From Dethiosulfovibrio peptidovorans DSM 11002 (lineage in GTDB: Bacteria; Synergistota; Synergistia; Synergistales; Dethiosulfovibrionaceae): 64,000 nt of DNA. This document shows positions 38,097 to 46,432 of this stretch, one piece after another (the stretch's first letter is position 1; the number at the start of each line of letters is the position of its first letter). Location: the NCBI RefSeq assembly GCF_000172975.1, contig NZ_ABTR02000001.1, positions 716,001 to 780,000 of the forward strand, given 5' to 3'. The notes under the pieces were generated by a model, which saw nothing but the letters and a program-made list of their open reading frames with translations, was not told the DNA's origin and did not search any database. A program made the translations under genes and the position numbers.

Positions 38097-38861
38097 ATGA
38101 CCGGAAGGGATACCGCGATAGAGATAAAAAATCTGAACCTGCACTACGGAACGGCTCACACGTTGAAGGATATATCCATGTCCATAAACGCAAACTCCGT
38201 GACCGCCTTCATAGGCCCCTCGGGATGCGGAAAGAGCACCTTCCTGCGGTGCCTTAACAGGATGAACGACTTCATCCCCAGCGCATCGATCAAGGGAACC
38301 GTGCTGGTCGACGGAGAGGACATCTACTCGCAGGGAACGGACGTTATAGAGCTACGGAAAAAAGTGGGAATGGTCTTTCAGAAACCCAACCCATTTCCCA
38401 TGTCCATATACGACAACATCGCCTTCGGTCCCAGGATCCACGGCATAAAGGACCGGGACCGCCTGGACGGCATAGTGGAGTCGAGCCTGAGAGGGGCGGC
38501 CCTGTGGGACGAGGTGAAGGAGAAGCTCCACTCCCCGGCCAACGGCCTGTCCGGAGGACAGCAGCAAAGGTTATGCATAGCCAGAACCATAGCCACCGAG
38601 CCGGAGGTGGTCCTTATGGACGAGCCGACCTCGGCCCTGGACCCTATGGCTACGGCCCGCATAGAGGAACTCTGCCGACAGCTCAGGGAAAGATACACCG
38701 TGGTAATAGTAACCCACAACATGCAGCAAGCGGCCAGAATATCGGACGACACGGCCTTCTTCCTGATGGGCGACCTGGTGGAATACGGCCCTACGGAGAA
38801 GATCTTCACCTCGCCGGAGGACAGGAAAACCGGCGATTACATAACTGGACGGTTCGGCTAG
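38097..38861 (+). CDS. pstB: Phosphate ABC transporter, ATP-binding protein
   Basis: Drives phosphate import. The 254 residues carry Walker [10 protein letters not shown], the PstB-typical [10 protein letters not shown] and [18 protein letters not shown], signature [16 protein letters not shown], Walker [14 protein letters not shown], and the switch [12 protein letters not shown] 38097 has AGAGGTG 6 nt upstream; a GTG at 38088 within that site is a less likely start. It is followed by phoU after 23 nt. Confidence 0.95.
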   Translation: MTGRDTAIEIKNLNLHYGTAHTLKDISMSINANSVTAFIGPSGCGKSTFLRCLNRMNDFIPSASIKGTVLVDGEDIYSQGTDVIELRKKVGMVFQKPNPFPMSIYDNIAFGPRIHGIKDRDRLDGIVESSLRGAALWDEVKEKLHSPANGLSGGQQQRLCIARTIATEPEVVLMDEPTSALDPMATARIEELCRQLRERYTVVIVTHNMQQAARISDDTAFFLMGDLVEYGPTEKIFTSPEDRKTGDYITGRFG

Positions 38862-38884
38862 ATCCGTCGGGGAGGCTATCTGAT

Positions 38885-39610
38885 ATGATGAACATAGACT
38901 CTAGAAGCCACATAGAGGAGGAGCTCGGGAACCTCAAGAGGGAGACCCTATACCTGGCGGCCCTTGCGAGGGAATCGCTCAACAGGGCCGTGTGGGCCCT
39001 CAAGGAAAGGGATCGGGACGCGGCGTTGGAGGTCGTCCGAAAAGACGACGAGATGGACGACCTGACCAGATCCATAGACCAGAGATGTCTCCAGTTCCTG
39101 GCCCGCTTCCAACCCATGGGAGAGGATCTAAGGACGGTGCTGTCCATAATGCACATGGCGGTAGACATGGAGAGGATAGGCGACTACGGCGACAACGTGG
39201 CCAGGGTAGCCTTGGAACTATCGAATCAGCTTCCCATAAAGCCTCTCATAGATATACCCAGGATGTCCCAACTGTTCTCTCGGATGCTGGACCAGTGTAT
39301 GGAGGCCTTCGACCGGTGCGACGTAGAGAAGGCCAAAGCGATCTTCCCCATGGACGACGACATGGACGATCTGGAGAGTCAGATACTCAGGGAGCTGCTC
39401 TTCCTCATGATGGCCCGTCCGGAACGGATAGAACAGGCCTCCCAGCTGTTGACCGTGGCCAGGACCCTAGAGAGAGCGGGAGACAGGGTTACCAACATAG
39501 CCGAGAGGGTGGTCTACATCTGCACCGGCGATACCGTGAGATCAAGCCGCTACAGACGTCCCAAACCGGGAAGCGAGATCGTAGACGAAGACGGGGAAAC
39601 ACTGCGATAA
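38885..39610 (+). CDS. phoU: Phosphate signalling protein PhoU
   Basis: Links PstB activity to the PhoR kinase and restrains phosphate signalling. About 241 residues in two three-helix repeats, each with the metal-site motif type E-R-x-x-D: HMAVDMERIGDYGDNVARV in the first and ARTLERAGDRVTNIAERVVYI in the second. GGGGAGG lies 9 nt before ATG 38885; ATG 38888 is equally possible. It lies between the importer and the two-component genes, the usual place. Confidence 0.94.
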   Translation: MMNIDSRSHIEEELGNLKRETLYLAALARESLNRAVWALKERDRDAALEVVRKDDEMDDLTRSIDQRCLQFLARFQPMGEDLRTVLSIMHMAVDMERIGDYGDNVARVALELSNQLPIKPLIDIPRMSQLFSRMLDQCMEAFDRCDVEKAKAIFPMDDDMDDLESQILRELLFLMMARPERIEQASQLLTVARTLERAGDRVTNIAERVVYICTGDTVRSSRYRRPKPGSEIVDEDGETLR

Positions 39611-39629
39611 TCGGAGGAGGGATCGGCCC

Positions 39630-40352
39630 GTGAGCTTACAGGGCAAGAGAATTTTATTGGTGGAGGATGAATCCTCCATAGTGGACGTCGTGTCTCAGGC
39701 TCTGAAGAGACACGGCTTCGACGTCATGACCGCCGACAACGGAGACGACGCCCTGGACATGCTGTATCCCGTGCTGCCCGATCTGGTTCTTCTGGACCTG
39801 ATGCTCCCCGGCATGGACGGCTGGGAGGTCTGTCGACGGATAAGATCCTCTCCGGAGAGTCGGGCTCTTCCCATAATAATGATGACGGCCAGAAGAGACG
39901 AGCGGGATCTGGTACAGGGGCTAGAACTGGGCGCCGACGACTACATCCGGAAGCCCTTCTCCCTGGTGGAACTGATGGCCCGGGTGAAATCCCTGATAAG
40001 ACGCACCCAGCTCGTCCAGACCAAACCGACCGTATCGGTAGGCGACCTGGAGATAGACCTGGAGGGCCAGATAGCCAAGTTCAAGGGAGAGGAGATCAAC
40101 CTGAGCCTGACCGAATACAGGCTGCTCCGAACCCTGGCTGAGAGGCCGGGACAGGTTGTCCCGAGGGAGAGACTTCTCTCTTTGATATGGGGGGTCTACG
40201 GGGGCGACACCAGGACCGTAGACGTCCACATATCAAGGCTGAGGAAGAAACTGGCTCAGGCCGGAGGAGACTCGGCTCCTACCATAACGGCCCTCAGAGG
40301 CCGAGGATACAGGATAATCGTGGAGGAATCGGATGAAAAGCCTGAAGGGTAA
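39630..40352 (+). CDS. phoB: Response regulator, PhoB-like (OmpR family)
   Basis: DNA-binding activator of phosphate-starvation genes. The 240 residues: receiver domain with acidic pair VEDESS, phospho-acceptor Asp in LVLLDLMLPGMDGWEV, Thr in MMTARRDE and Lys in YIRKPFS; C-terminal winged helix with LTEYRLLRTLAERPGQVV and the RTVDVHISRLRKKL recognition helix. GTG start behind GGAGGAGGG. It overlaps the kinase gene by 20 nt. The assignment as PhoB rests on its family and its position after phoU. Confidence 0.92.
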   Translation: MSLQGKRILLVEDESSIVDVVSQALKRHGFDVMTADNGDDALDMLYPVLPDLVLLDLMLPGMDGWEVCRRIRSSPESRALPIIMMTARRDERDLVQGLELGADDYIRKPFSLVELMARVKSLIRRTQLVQTKPTVSVGDLEIDLEGQIAKFKGEEINLSLTEYRLLRTLAERPGQVVPRERLLSLIWGVYGGDTRTVDVHISRLRKKLAQAGGDSAPTITALRGRGYRIIVEESDEKPEG

Positions 40353-42039
40353 GACCCTGCTGGCCGCAGCGGCCGCGGTATTGCTGACCTTTTTCGGATC
40401 CTGGCTGCTGATGAGCCGGATAGTGGAAGATCACATCGCCGACGAGGCGGTTCGAGAGCTGTCCCGACAGGCGGGGCTCGTGGCCCGTCTGGTTGAGGAA
40501 AGCGACGGCTCTCTCGATCTCGAAGAGCTGGCCCAAGAGTTGGAATGCAGAATCAGTCTGATAGACGAAAACGGCACGGTGCTTCGGGACACGGAGGCAT
40601 CGGTCGAGAGATTGGACAACCACGGCAACAGACCGGAGATAAAGAGGGCCTTCTCATCAGGAGCGGGATCGGAGATAAGATACAGCAGGAGTCTGGACTC
40701 CACCATGGTCTACTCCGCCAGGGCCCTGTCGATAGACGGGAACTTACATGTGGTGCGGCTGGCCTACAGGCTGTCCGCCTTGGACCAGGCCGCGGCGGAA
40801 GGGCGCAAAAGGCTGTTTGGGCTATCCATACTGGCGGCCCTGGCCGTTTTGGCCCTGGCCCAGTTCATGATAAGGCGATTCTTCAGACCTCTGGAGAGGA
40901 TAGTCGCGGCGGCGGACGACATAGCGACAGGGAGGGAATCCCGGTTCCCCATAATGGCCGACAGGGAACTTCAAAGCCTGTCGAGAGCCCTGGACGACAT
41001 GTCCCAGCAGCTCCATGAAGCCATGGAGGAATTGCGTCATGAAAGAGGCGATCTGGAGACCCTGATAGCATCCATGCCGGTGGGACTGATACTTCTGGAC
41101 AGAAAAAAGTCCATAAGGATGATAAACCACTGCGCCAGAGAGCTGTTGGACCTGAAGACCGGCGTACTCCTTCCCGGCAGCCTCCACCCTCTGATAGACC
41201 GGGTGGCCGAGTCTGGACAAGCCGATCCAATCACTCTGGACCTGCCGGAGAGGGGACTGTTCCTTACCGTTTCTGCCGAATCGATAGAGACGGGCATACT
41301 GCTGGTCTTTCATGACATGACGGAAGAGCACAGGCTGGACCTGGCAAGACGTAATTTCATAGCAGATGCAAGCCACGAGTTCCAGACCCCTCTGACCTCC
41401 ATAGGGGTCACAGCGGAGTTCCTCATGGACGAGGAGGACGTCGACACCAGAAAACGATACCTCAACTCCATTCTGGAACAACAGAGACGGCTGACCTCCC
41501 TTGTGGACGATATGCTGTTACTCTCCAGGCTGGAAGCCGAGCCTCCCAAGGAAAAAAGAGAGCCCTTCGACCTGGCAAAAGTCCTGTCAGAGGTGATATC
41601 GGAACACCGATCCCACCCGATGGCCTCAAAGGTAGAGATAACTCTGGAAGCCCCCGAAAAGGCCCCCATGGTGGGACGAAGAGACGAGCTCTACCGGGCC
41701 CTGGGCAACCTAATAGGCAACGGTGTGAAATACGTCAGAAGACGCTTCGAAAACGAACCGGGCGGAAAGATAGCCGTGGAACTGAAAGAGGACGGAGACC
41801 TCTGGACGGTCACGGTGTCCGACAACGGAGTGGGTATAAAGGAAAGCCTGGCCTCCTCCATCTTCGAACGGTTCCAGAAAGGGGATCCCTCCAGAAGCAG
41901 AAAGAGCTGGGGACAGGGAGGATACGGCCTTGGACTGGCCATAGCCAAGAGGATAGTGGAGGGACACGACGGCAGAATCGATCTGACCAGATTCGTGGAC
42001 GGAGCCACCTTCGAGGTAAGTCTCCCGAAATGCCGGTAA
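40333..42039 (+). CDS. phoR: Sensor histidine kinase, PhoR-like
   Basis: Membrane kinase partner of the upstream regulator. The 568 residues: TM1 (about 8-28), an extracytoplasmic domain (about 30-155), TM2 (about 160-180), HAMP (about 180-235), PAS (about 245-335), HisKA with ADASHEFQTPLTSIG (phospho-His), and HATPase with GNLIGNGVKYV, DNGVGI and GGYGLGLAIAKRI. A GGAGGAATCG ribosome site lies inside the end of phoB. The large extracytoplasmic domain is absent from E. coli PhoR but usual in Gram-positive-type PhoR proteins. A terminator follows. Confidence 0.92.
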   Translation: MKSLKGKTLLAAAAAVLLTFFGSWLLMSRIVEDHIADEAVRELSRQAGLVARLVEESDGSLDLEELAQELECRISLIDENGTVLRDTEASVERLDNHGNRPEIKRAFSSGAGSEIRYSRSLDSTMVYSARALSIDGNLHVVRLAYRLSALDQAAAEGRKRLFGLSILAALAVLALAQFMIRRFFRPLERIVAAADDIATGRESRFPIMADRELQSLSRALDDMSQQLHEAMEELRHERGDLETLIASMPVGLILLDRKKSIRMINHCARELLDLKTGVLLPGSLHPLIDRVAESGQADPITLDLPERGLFLTVSAESIETGILLVFHDMTEEHRLDLARRNFIADASHEFQTPLTSIGVTAEFLMDEEDVDTRKRYLNSILEQQRRLTSLVDDMLLLSRLEAEPPKEKREPFDLAKVLSEVISEHRSHPMASKVEITLEAPEKAPMVGRRDELYRALGNLIGNGVKYVRRRFENEPGGKIAVELKEDGDLWTVTVSDNGVGIKESLASSIFERFQKGDPSRSRKSWGQGGYGLGLAIAKRIVEGHDGRIDLTRFVDGATFEVSLPKCR

Positions 42040-42052
42040 GAGACAATCCCGC

Positions 42053-42088
42053 AAAAAAGCGAGAGGAATTCCCCTCGCTTTTTTTTTG
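42053..42088 (+). terminator. Intrinsic terminator of pst-pho operon
   Basis: AAAGCGAGAGG pairs with CCCCTCGCTTT (one mismatch) around AATT, followed by nine T residues. A textbook rho-independent terminator right after phoR. Confidence 0.9.
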
Positions 42089-42150
42089 TATCTAGGGGTT
42101 ATACTATACTGTAGTGACCTTCACTCCTACACTATTAAGGAGGATTTTAA

Positions 42151-42918
42151 ATGAGCTCTTTCGACACGTCCGTACTCTACGAAGATGGTAACCACCGATA
42201 CCTCCACCTAGGTTGGGAGGAAAAGGAAGAGAAAAGCATCGTCCAGACCAACCAGTACATGATAATCCATAATGGCGAGGTCGTTCTCATGGACCCCGGC
42301 GGAGCCCACGTGTTTCCCAGGGTATTGGCCAACGTTGCAGAGATAGTGGACATCGGTTCGGTCAGCCAGATATTCTACTCCCATCAGGATCCCGACGTAT
42401 CCTCAGGAATAACCCTGTGGCTATCCATAGCGGAAAAGGCCAAGGCACATATATCGGGACTCTGGACAAGGTTCCTTCCCCACTTCGGCATCTACGAGAC
42501 AAGCAGGATAGTAGCCATACCGGACAGAGGAGGCGACCTCACATTGAAGGACGGTACGAAGCTTCCCTGCATCCCCGCCCACTTCCTTCACTCCACCGGC
42601 CAGTTCTCCCTCTACGACCCCACATCGAGGATACTCTTCTCCGGAGACATCGGAGCGGCGGTATTCCCCGAGGGAAAGAGATATCCCGCCGTGGAGAACT
42701 TCGACGACCACCTCAGGTACATGGAGGGTTTTCACAAACGCTATATGGCCTCCAACTCGGCCTGCCGCCGCTGGGTCGACGCGGTTTCCAAACTGAAGAT
42801 TGACGCCATAGCCCCTCAGCACGGAGCGGTCATAAAGGGCGACGACGTGGACAGATTCCTGAACTGGTTCGGGAACCTGAAATGCGGCGTCGACATCATG
42901 GATCAGCTCTTCCGATAG
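42151..42918 (+). CDS. ODP-type di-iron metallo-beta-lactamase-fold sensor
   Basis: A 255-residue single-domain protein like the oxygen-binding di-iron proteins (ODP) related to flavodiiron enzymes, which lack the flavodoxin part. Metal ligands are visible: YSHQDPDVSSG (His, Asp, Asp), AHFLHSTGQF (His), LFSGDIGAAVF (bridging Asp) and APQHGAVIKG (His). Val stands where enzymes have a further His after HxDxD. AAGGAGGATTTT lies before the ATG. The next gene, 12 nt on, is a cytoplasmic chemoreceptor, the same pairing known for the oxygen/iron chemotaxis sensor of Treponema denticola. Likely senses oxygen or iron. Confidence 0.85.
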   Translation: MSSFDTSVLYEDGNHRYLHLGWEEKEEKSIVQTNQYMIIHNGEVVLMDPGGAHVFPRVLANVAEIVDIGSVSQIFYSHQDPDVSSGITLWLSIAEKAKAHISGLWTRFLPHFGIYETSRIVAIPDRGGDLTLKDGTKLPCIPAHFLHSTGQFSLYDPTSRILFSGDIGAAVFPEGKRYPAVENFDDHLRYMEGFHKRYMASNSACRRWVDAVSKLKIDAIAPQHGAVIKGDDVDRFLNWFGNLKCGVDIMDQLFR

Positions 42919-42930
42919 GGAGGCCCCGAT

Positions 42931-43773
42931 ATGAACAAAAGGGAAAGAGATCTGATAGCCAGACTGTCGTCGGCCTACTTCGGCAACACCCTGATGAACT
43001 CCTTCATGGACCAGCTGGACGAGGCCTTGGTAAGACGGGTCAACAACGTCCAGGGGGAGCTATCGGATATCTCCGACGACTTCCAGAAGCTCGATACCAT
43101 GCTGGCCGACACAGTGGAGGAATTTCAGAAAAGCAGCACCCACGCCAGGAAGAACGTCGAGTCGATAGGCAAGATGAACCAGGAACTGGAGGAAGAACTT
43201 CACCGTTCCGGCACGGACATAGAGAACATGAGCTCCGACGTGAACAAGACGGTTGAGACCACCTACGAGACCCTGAACGGCTTCCTGGAGGTGGAGAAAA
43301 TCTCCGAGGATATCACCAGGATAGCGAAACAGACCAATTTGCTGGCCCTCAACGCCTCCATAGAGGCGGCCAGAGCGGGAGAACACGGCAGGGGATTCAG
43401 CGTTGTCGCAGAGGAGGTCCAGAAGCTGTCGGTCCAGACCAAGGAGGCGTCGGACAAGATAACCGACAGGGTCTCCGAGATCTCCGGATCGGTCAAGGAC
43501 GCCATGGACAACGTACGCCGGGTAAGCGAGATGTTCGACGTGGTGAGAAACTCCCTGTCCAGCTTTATGTCCTTCCTGGAGGAAAACAGGTCCTTCATGG
43601 ACGACATCACGGTGATGCTGGACGGATCGGGAGAGAAGATGTCCGAAGGATCCAGAGAGATAGCCCACTCCGTGGGAGTCATGAAAGAGGCCATAGACCG
43701 CTTCGACGCCATGGCGTCCATAATATCCTCCATAGTCAGGGCCCAGAAGAACCTTCAGGACCTTCGCCTTTGA
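42931..43773 (+). CDS. Cytoplasmic methyl-accepting chemotaxis protein
   Basis: A soluble 280-residue receptor with no membrane helix or sensor domain of its own. Residues 1-110 are coiled-coil-like; the signalling tip is [20 protein letters not shown] followed by GRGFSVVAEEVQKLS. The C-terminus is a returning helix. It lies 12 nt after the ODP-type gene, with GGGAGG before the ATG, and probably takes its input from that protein. Its last 19 nt overlap the convergent CdaR-type gene. Confidence 0.9.
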   Translation: MNKRERDLIARLSSAYFGNTLMNSFMDQLDEALVRRVNNVQGELSDISDDFQKLDTMLADTVEEFQKSSTHARKNVESIGKMNQELEEELHRSGTDIENMSSDVNKTVETTYETLNGFLEVEKISEDITRIAKQTNLLALNASIEAARAGEHGRGFSVVAEEVQKLSVQTKEASDKITDRVSEISGSVKDAMDNVRRVSEMFDVVRNSLSSFMSFLEENRSFMDDITVMLDGSGEKMSEGSREIAHSVGVMKEAIDRFDAMASIISSIVRAQKNLQDLRL

Positions 43774-44930
43774 CCGATGAGCTTGTCCAGGGAGATGGCC
43801 CAGTACAGCCGGCTCATCTCCCTGAAATCTCTGACATCGACATGGAAAATGGAAGCCAGCTTCTCCAGCCTGTAGTTCACGGTGGAACGATGGAGGTGAA
43901 GAGACCGGGACGCTTCGGCCACGTTGAAACCGCTCTCGCACCAGGCCGTCAGGGTATCGCGCAGTTCCTCCGTGTCACCTCTTCCCTCCAGAGGCGACAG
44001 CTCCCTCTCGGACATGGACTCCGTCAGTGAACGGGGAGAAAAGAACAAAAGCTCCTCCACCCTGTAGCCCTTTATCGGATAGAAACGGACGCCCGGAGCC
44101 ACCTTTCTGCCGATCCTGAGAGCCAGCCGAGCCTCCTTACATGATCGGGCAAGCTCCTCTATACCCATGGCTCCGCTGCCTATCCCCACCGCCGCCTCTA
44201 TACCCATGGACGAAAGAGACTTCCTGACTCCATTCCAGATCTCGCCGATCCTTTCCGACAAATCCGCCCCAAGTTTCCCCGACAGAGGGAGAAAAACCAC
44301 GTAGAGATCCATCTTCATGGCGGCCATGAGGCTCCTGGGACCTCCCATAGCATCTCTAAGACGGGCCAACACGGGATCCCTGTAGACTCCTGCCCCGGCA
44401 GAATCCCTCAACCTGACGGTCTCCACCGACAAGGCGACGTATTCGGAGGAGCGATCGTATCCGAAATGCTCCGCCCTGTTCAGAAGCAGCTCCGGATCGC
44501 TGACCTTGGAGTTCAGCAGAAAAACGTCGGAGACCAACGCCTGGAGATTTCTCTCCCTCTCCATTACCTCCCTCTGCATGATCCTCTCCCTGAGATAGAG
44601 CTCGGCCTGACGCTTCACCACCAGGGCAAATGGAGTGACCTTTTCGGGATCGCCGGTTATCGCCACGGTGCCTATTACCCTGCCGTCGGGCCCTACCATG
44701 GGATAGGTAACCCCCGGCCTGGTCCCTTTGAGCCTATGGGAGACCTCCTCGGTATCCACGCTTCCCCTTCCTGTCTCGGCGGCTATCCTGGACGACTCGT
44801 TCAGGGTTCCGAACCCTCTGTCGGGATCGCTGCAACCGATTATCACCCCTTTAACGTCGGTGATAAGGACATCGTAACCTATTACCTCCGATATGGACTT
44901 GGCAAGCTCCTGAGCTATAGGTTCCAGCAA
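43755..44930 (-). CDS. CdaR/PucR-type transcription regulator
   Basis: Regulator with an N-terminal sugar-diacid-recognition (CdaR) domain, a middle GGDEF-like degenerate domain and a C-terminal PucR helix-turn-helix. With TTG 44930 (AAAGGAG 8 nt upstream) it has about 391 residues starting LEPIAQELAKSISEVIGYDVLI, the usual N-terminus; a TTG at 44951 is an alternative. Visible: GVTYPMVGPDGRVIGTVAITGD (ligand domain) and LHLHRSTVNYRLEKLASIF (recognition helix). Family members control hydroxy-acid use such as glycerate. No target genes are adjacent. Confidence 0.88.
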   Translation of the reverse strand: MLEPIAQELAKSISEVIGYDVLITDVKGVIIGCSDPDRGFGTLNESSRIAAETGRGSVDTEEVSHRLKGTRPGVTYPMVGPDGRVIGTVAITGDPEKVTPFALVVKRQAELYLRERIMQREVMERERNLQALVSDVFLLNSKVSDPELLLNRAEHFGYDRSSEYVALSVETVRLRDSAGAGVYRDPVLARLRDAMGGPRSLMAAMKMDLYVVFLPLSGKLGADLSERIGEIWNGVRKSLSSMGIEAAVGIGSGAMGIEELARSCKEARLALRIGRKVAPGVRFYPIKGYRVEELLFFSPRSLTESMSERELSPLEGRGDTEELRDTLTAWCESGFNVAEASRSLHLHRSTVNYRLEKLASIFHVDVRDFREMSRLYWAISLDKLIGQRRRS

Positions 44931-45028
44931 AATGATCGCTCCTTTCGTCAAAATGACGGAAGACTCCCTATATATAGGGCGATAGTTGACTCAAAATACC
45001 GAAGTCTTTTCGATAGGGGGAGGATAGA

Positions 45029-45079
45029 ATGGGGCCAAGATACAGAATATCTCGTTCTTTAAGGAGGAACTCGTCATGA
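45029..45079 (+). CDS. Possible 16-codon leader peptide
   Basis: A tiny reading frame, MGPRYRISRSLRRNSS, starts 5 nt after a GGGGGAGGA ribosome site and its stop overlaps the ATG of the membrane-protein gene (ATGA). It is arginine-rich (5 of 16). It may be a coupled leader or chance; there is no homology evidence. Confidence 0.3.
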   Translation: MGPRYRISRSLRRNSS

Positions 45080-45453
45080 GACACGGTGTTATGTTGTCCG
45101 CTCTGGCCGGTGCTCTACTGCCCGCTTTGATCCTGGCGGGCCCAACTATATCCCTTTTCGGAATCGCCGTTTTCGGCATGGTGGCCGCCATAGGATCGGA
45201 AGATCTTCGGAACACCTTGGCAGGCTGTCTTGTCCTTTCCCTTTCCGGGATTCTCGTGATGTACTGCCCGGTTTTCGTCGAGGAGATGGCCTCTCAGGCC
45301 TCGTCCCTATTCTTGGGAGGGCTGTTTTTCTTCTCCGCCGGATCCTTCGGAGCCATGAGAACCCTTTTCAGGATAGGATCCCGGGAGATCCACGACGCCG
45401 ATACCAACGTTCCCTTCGATACGTCCCTGGAGAATCTGCACCAGGTAGCCTAG
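45076..45453 (+). CDS. Small membrane protein, unknown
   Basis: A 125-residue protein with three to four hydrophobic helices (about residues 5-25, 27-45, 48-70, 76-97) and a polar C-terminal tail, NVPFDTSLENLHQVA. Not recognised. AAGGAGGAACTCGTC gives a good ribosome site. It is divergent from the CdaR-type gene and preceded by a possible leader peptide. A perfect palindrome follows. Confidence 0.6.
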   Translation: MRHGVMLSALAGALLPALILAGPTISLFGIAVFGMVAAIGSEDLRNTLAGCLVLSLSGILVMYCPVFVEEMASQASSLFLGGLFFFSAGSFGAMRTLFRIGSREIHDADTNVPFDTSLENLHQVA

Positions 45454-45505
45454 GGACGGCGGTGCCCCTCGCCGCATATTCATATCGTCTCAATATATTC
45501 TCTGC

Positions 45506-45543
45506 CGCAAGAGGCCCTGTGCATATGCACAGGGCCTCTTGCG
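45506..45543. terminator. Bidirectional terminator-like palindrome
   Basis: A 38-nt perfect palindrome (CGCAAGAGGCCCTGTGCA and its inverse, centred on TATA) between the convergent membrane-protein and response-regulator genes. No long T run, but position and stability suit a bidirectional terminator. Confidence 0.7.
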
Positions 45544-45550
45544 TGTAAAA

Positions 45551-46432
45551 TCACAGAGATACCTTATCCCTACCGGCATCCTTGGCCCTATACATCGCTT
45601 CGTCCGCTCGGGCGATAAGACCGTCCATAGTCATTCCCTGCCGATATTCGGCCAAACCCATAGAGACGGTGAGCTCCACCTGATCGTCGTCCACCTTGAG
45701 GGGACGATCTCCGATCCTCTTCCTGACTCGATCGAGTATCCTGTACCCCTCCTCCGACGAGGCTCCGGGAAGTATCATAACGAACTCCTCTCCTCCGTAG
45801 CGTCCAACCACATCGTATGGTCTGAGCTCCCGGCATAGGATCTTCGCTATGGAACGGAGCACCCTGTCTCCCGCCAGGTGACCGTAGGTATCGTTTATCC
45901 TCTTGAAGTGGTCCAGATCCAACAACCCCAGACTCAGAGAGGTTCCCTCCCTATCCGCTCTGGCCATCTCCCCTGAGAGTCTCTCGAACAGGGCGTGACG
46001 ATTAAGGAGATTGGTCAGCTGATCGTGGTTGGCGAAAAATGCCAGTTTCTCCTGAAGATCCAGAATCCTCTTTGCCACGGAAAGCCTCATCCTCAACTCC
46101 TGGGAATCGAAGGGCTTGACCACGTAATCGTCGGCCCCGGCCTCAAGCCCTCTTATTACGTCCTCTTTTTCGCTCTGCACGGTCAGGAGAACGATGTACT
46201 GATATTTTCCGTTCATCCGGTTTCTCTCCCGAACGAGACGACATATCTCCGTACCTTCCAGTCCCGGCATAAGCCAGTCTATTACCGCCAGATAGGGGGC
46301 TTCCTCGCTGGAGAGGACCTTCCAGGCCTCCTCTCCGTCGGAGACCACTACAGGATCGTATCCCCATTTTTTCAGCAACGATTCCAACATCACCCTGGTG
46401 GTCATGTCGTCCTCGGCTACCAGAATCCTCAT
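45551..46432 (-). CDS. Response regulator with GGDEF output
   Basis: Diguanylate cyclase controlled by phosphorylation. The 293 residues: receiver (1-120) with AEDDMTT, phospho-Asp in LAVIDWLMPGLEG, Thr in LLTVQSE and Lys in VVKPFDS; GGDEF domain (about 130-293) with RYGGEEFVMILPG, so active-site intact; no clear RxxD inhibitory site at the usual place. The ATG overlaps the end of the hybrid-kinase gene (4 nt). Likely the output of that kinase's phosphorelay. Confidence 0.93.
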   Translation of the reverse strand: MRILVAEDDMTTRVMLESLLKKWGYDPVVVSDGEEAWKVLSSEEAPYLAVIDWLMPGLEGTEICRLVRERNRMNGKYQYIVLLTVQSEKEDVIRGLEAGADDYVVKPFDSQELRMRLSVAKRILDLQEKLAFFANHDQLTNLLNRHALFERLSGEMARADREGTSLSLGLLDLDHFKRINDTYGHLAGDRVLRSIAKILCRELRPYDVVGRYGGEEFVMILPGASSEEGYRILDRVRKRIGDRPLKVDDDQVELTVSMGLAEYRQGMTMDGLIARADEAMYRAKDAGRDKVSL

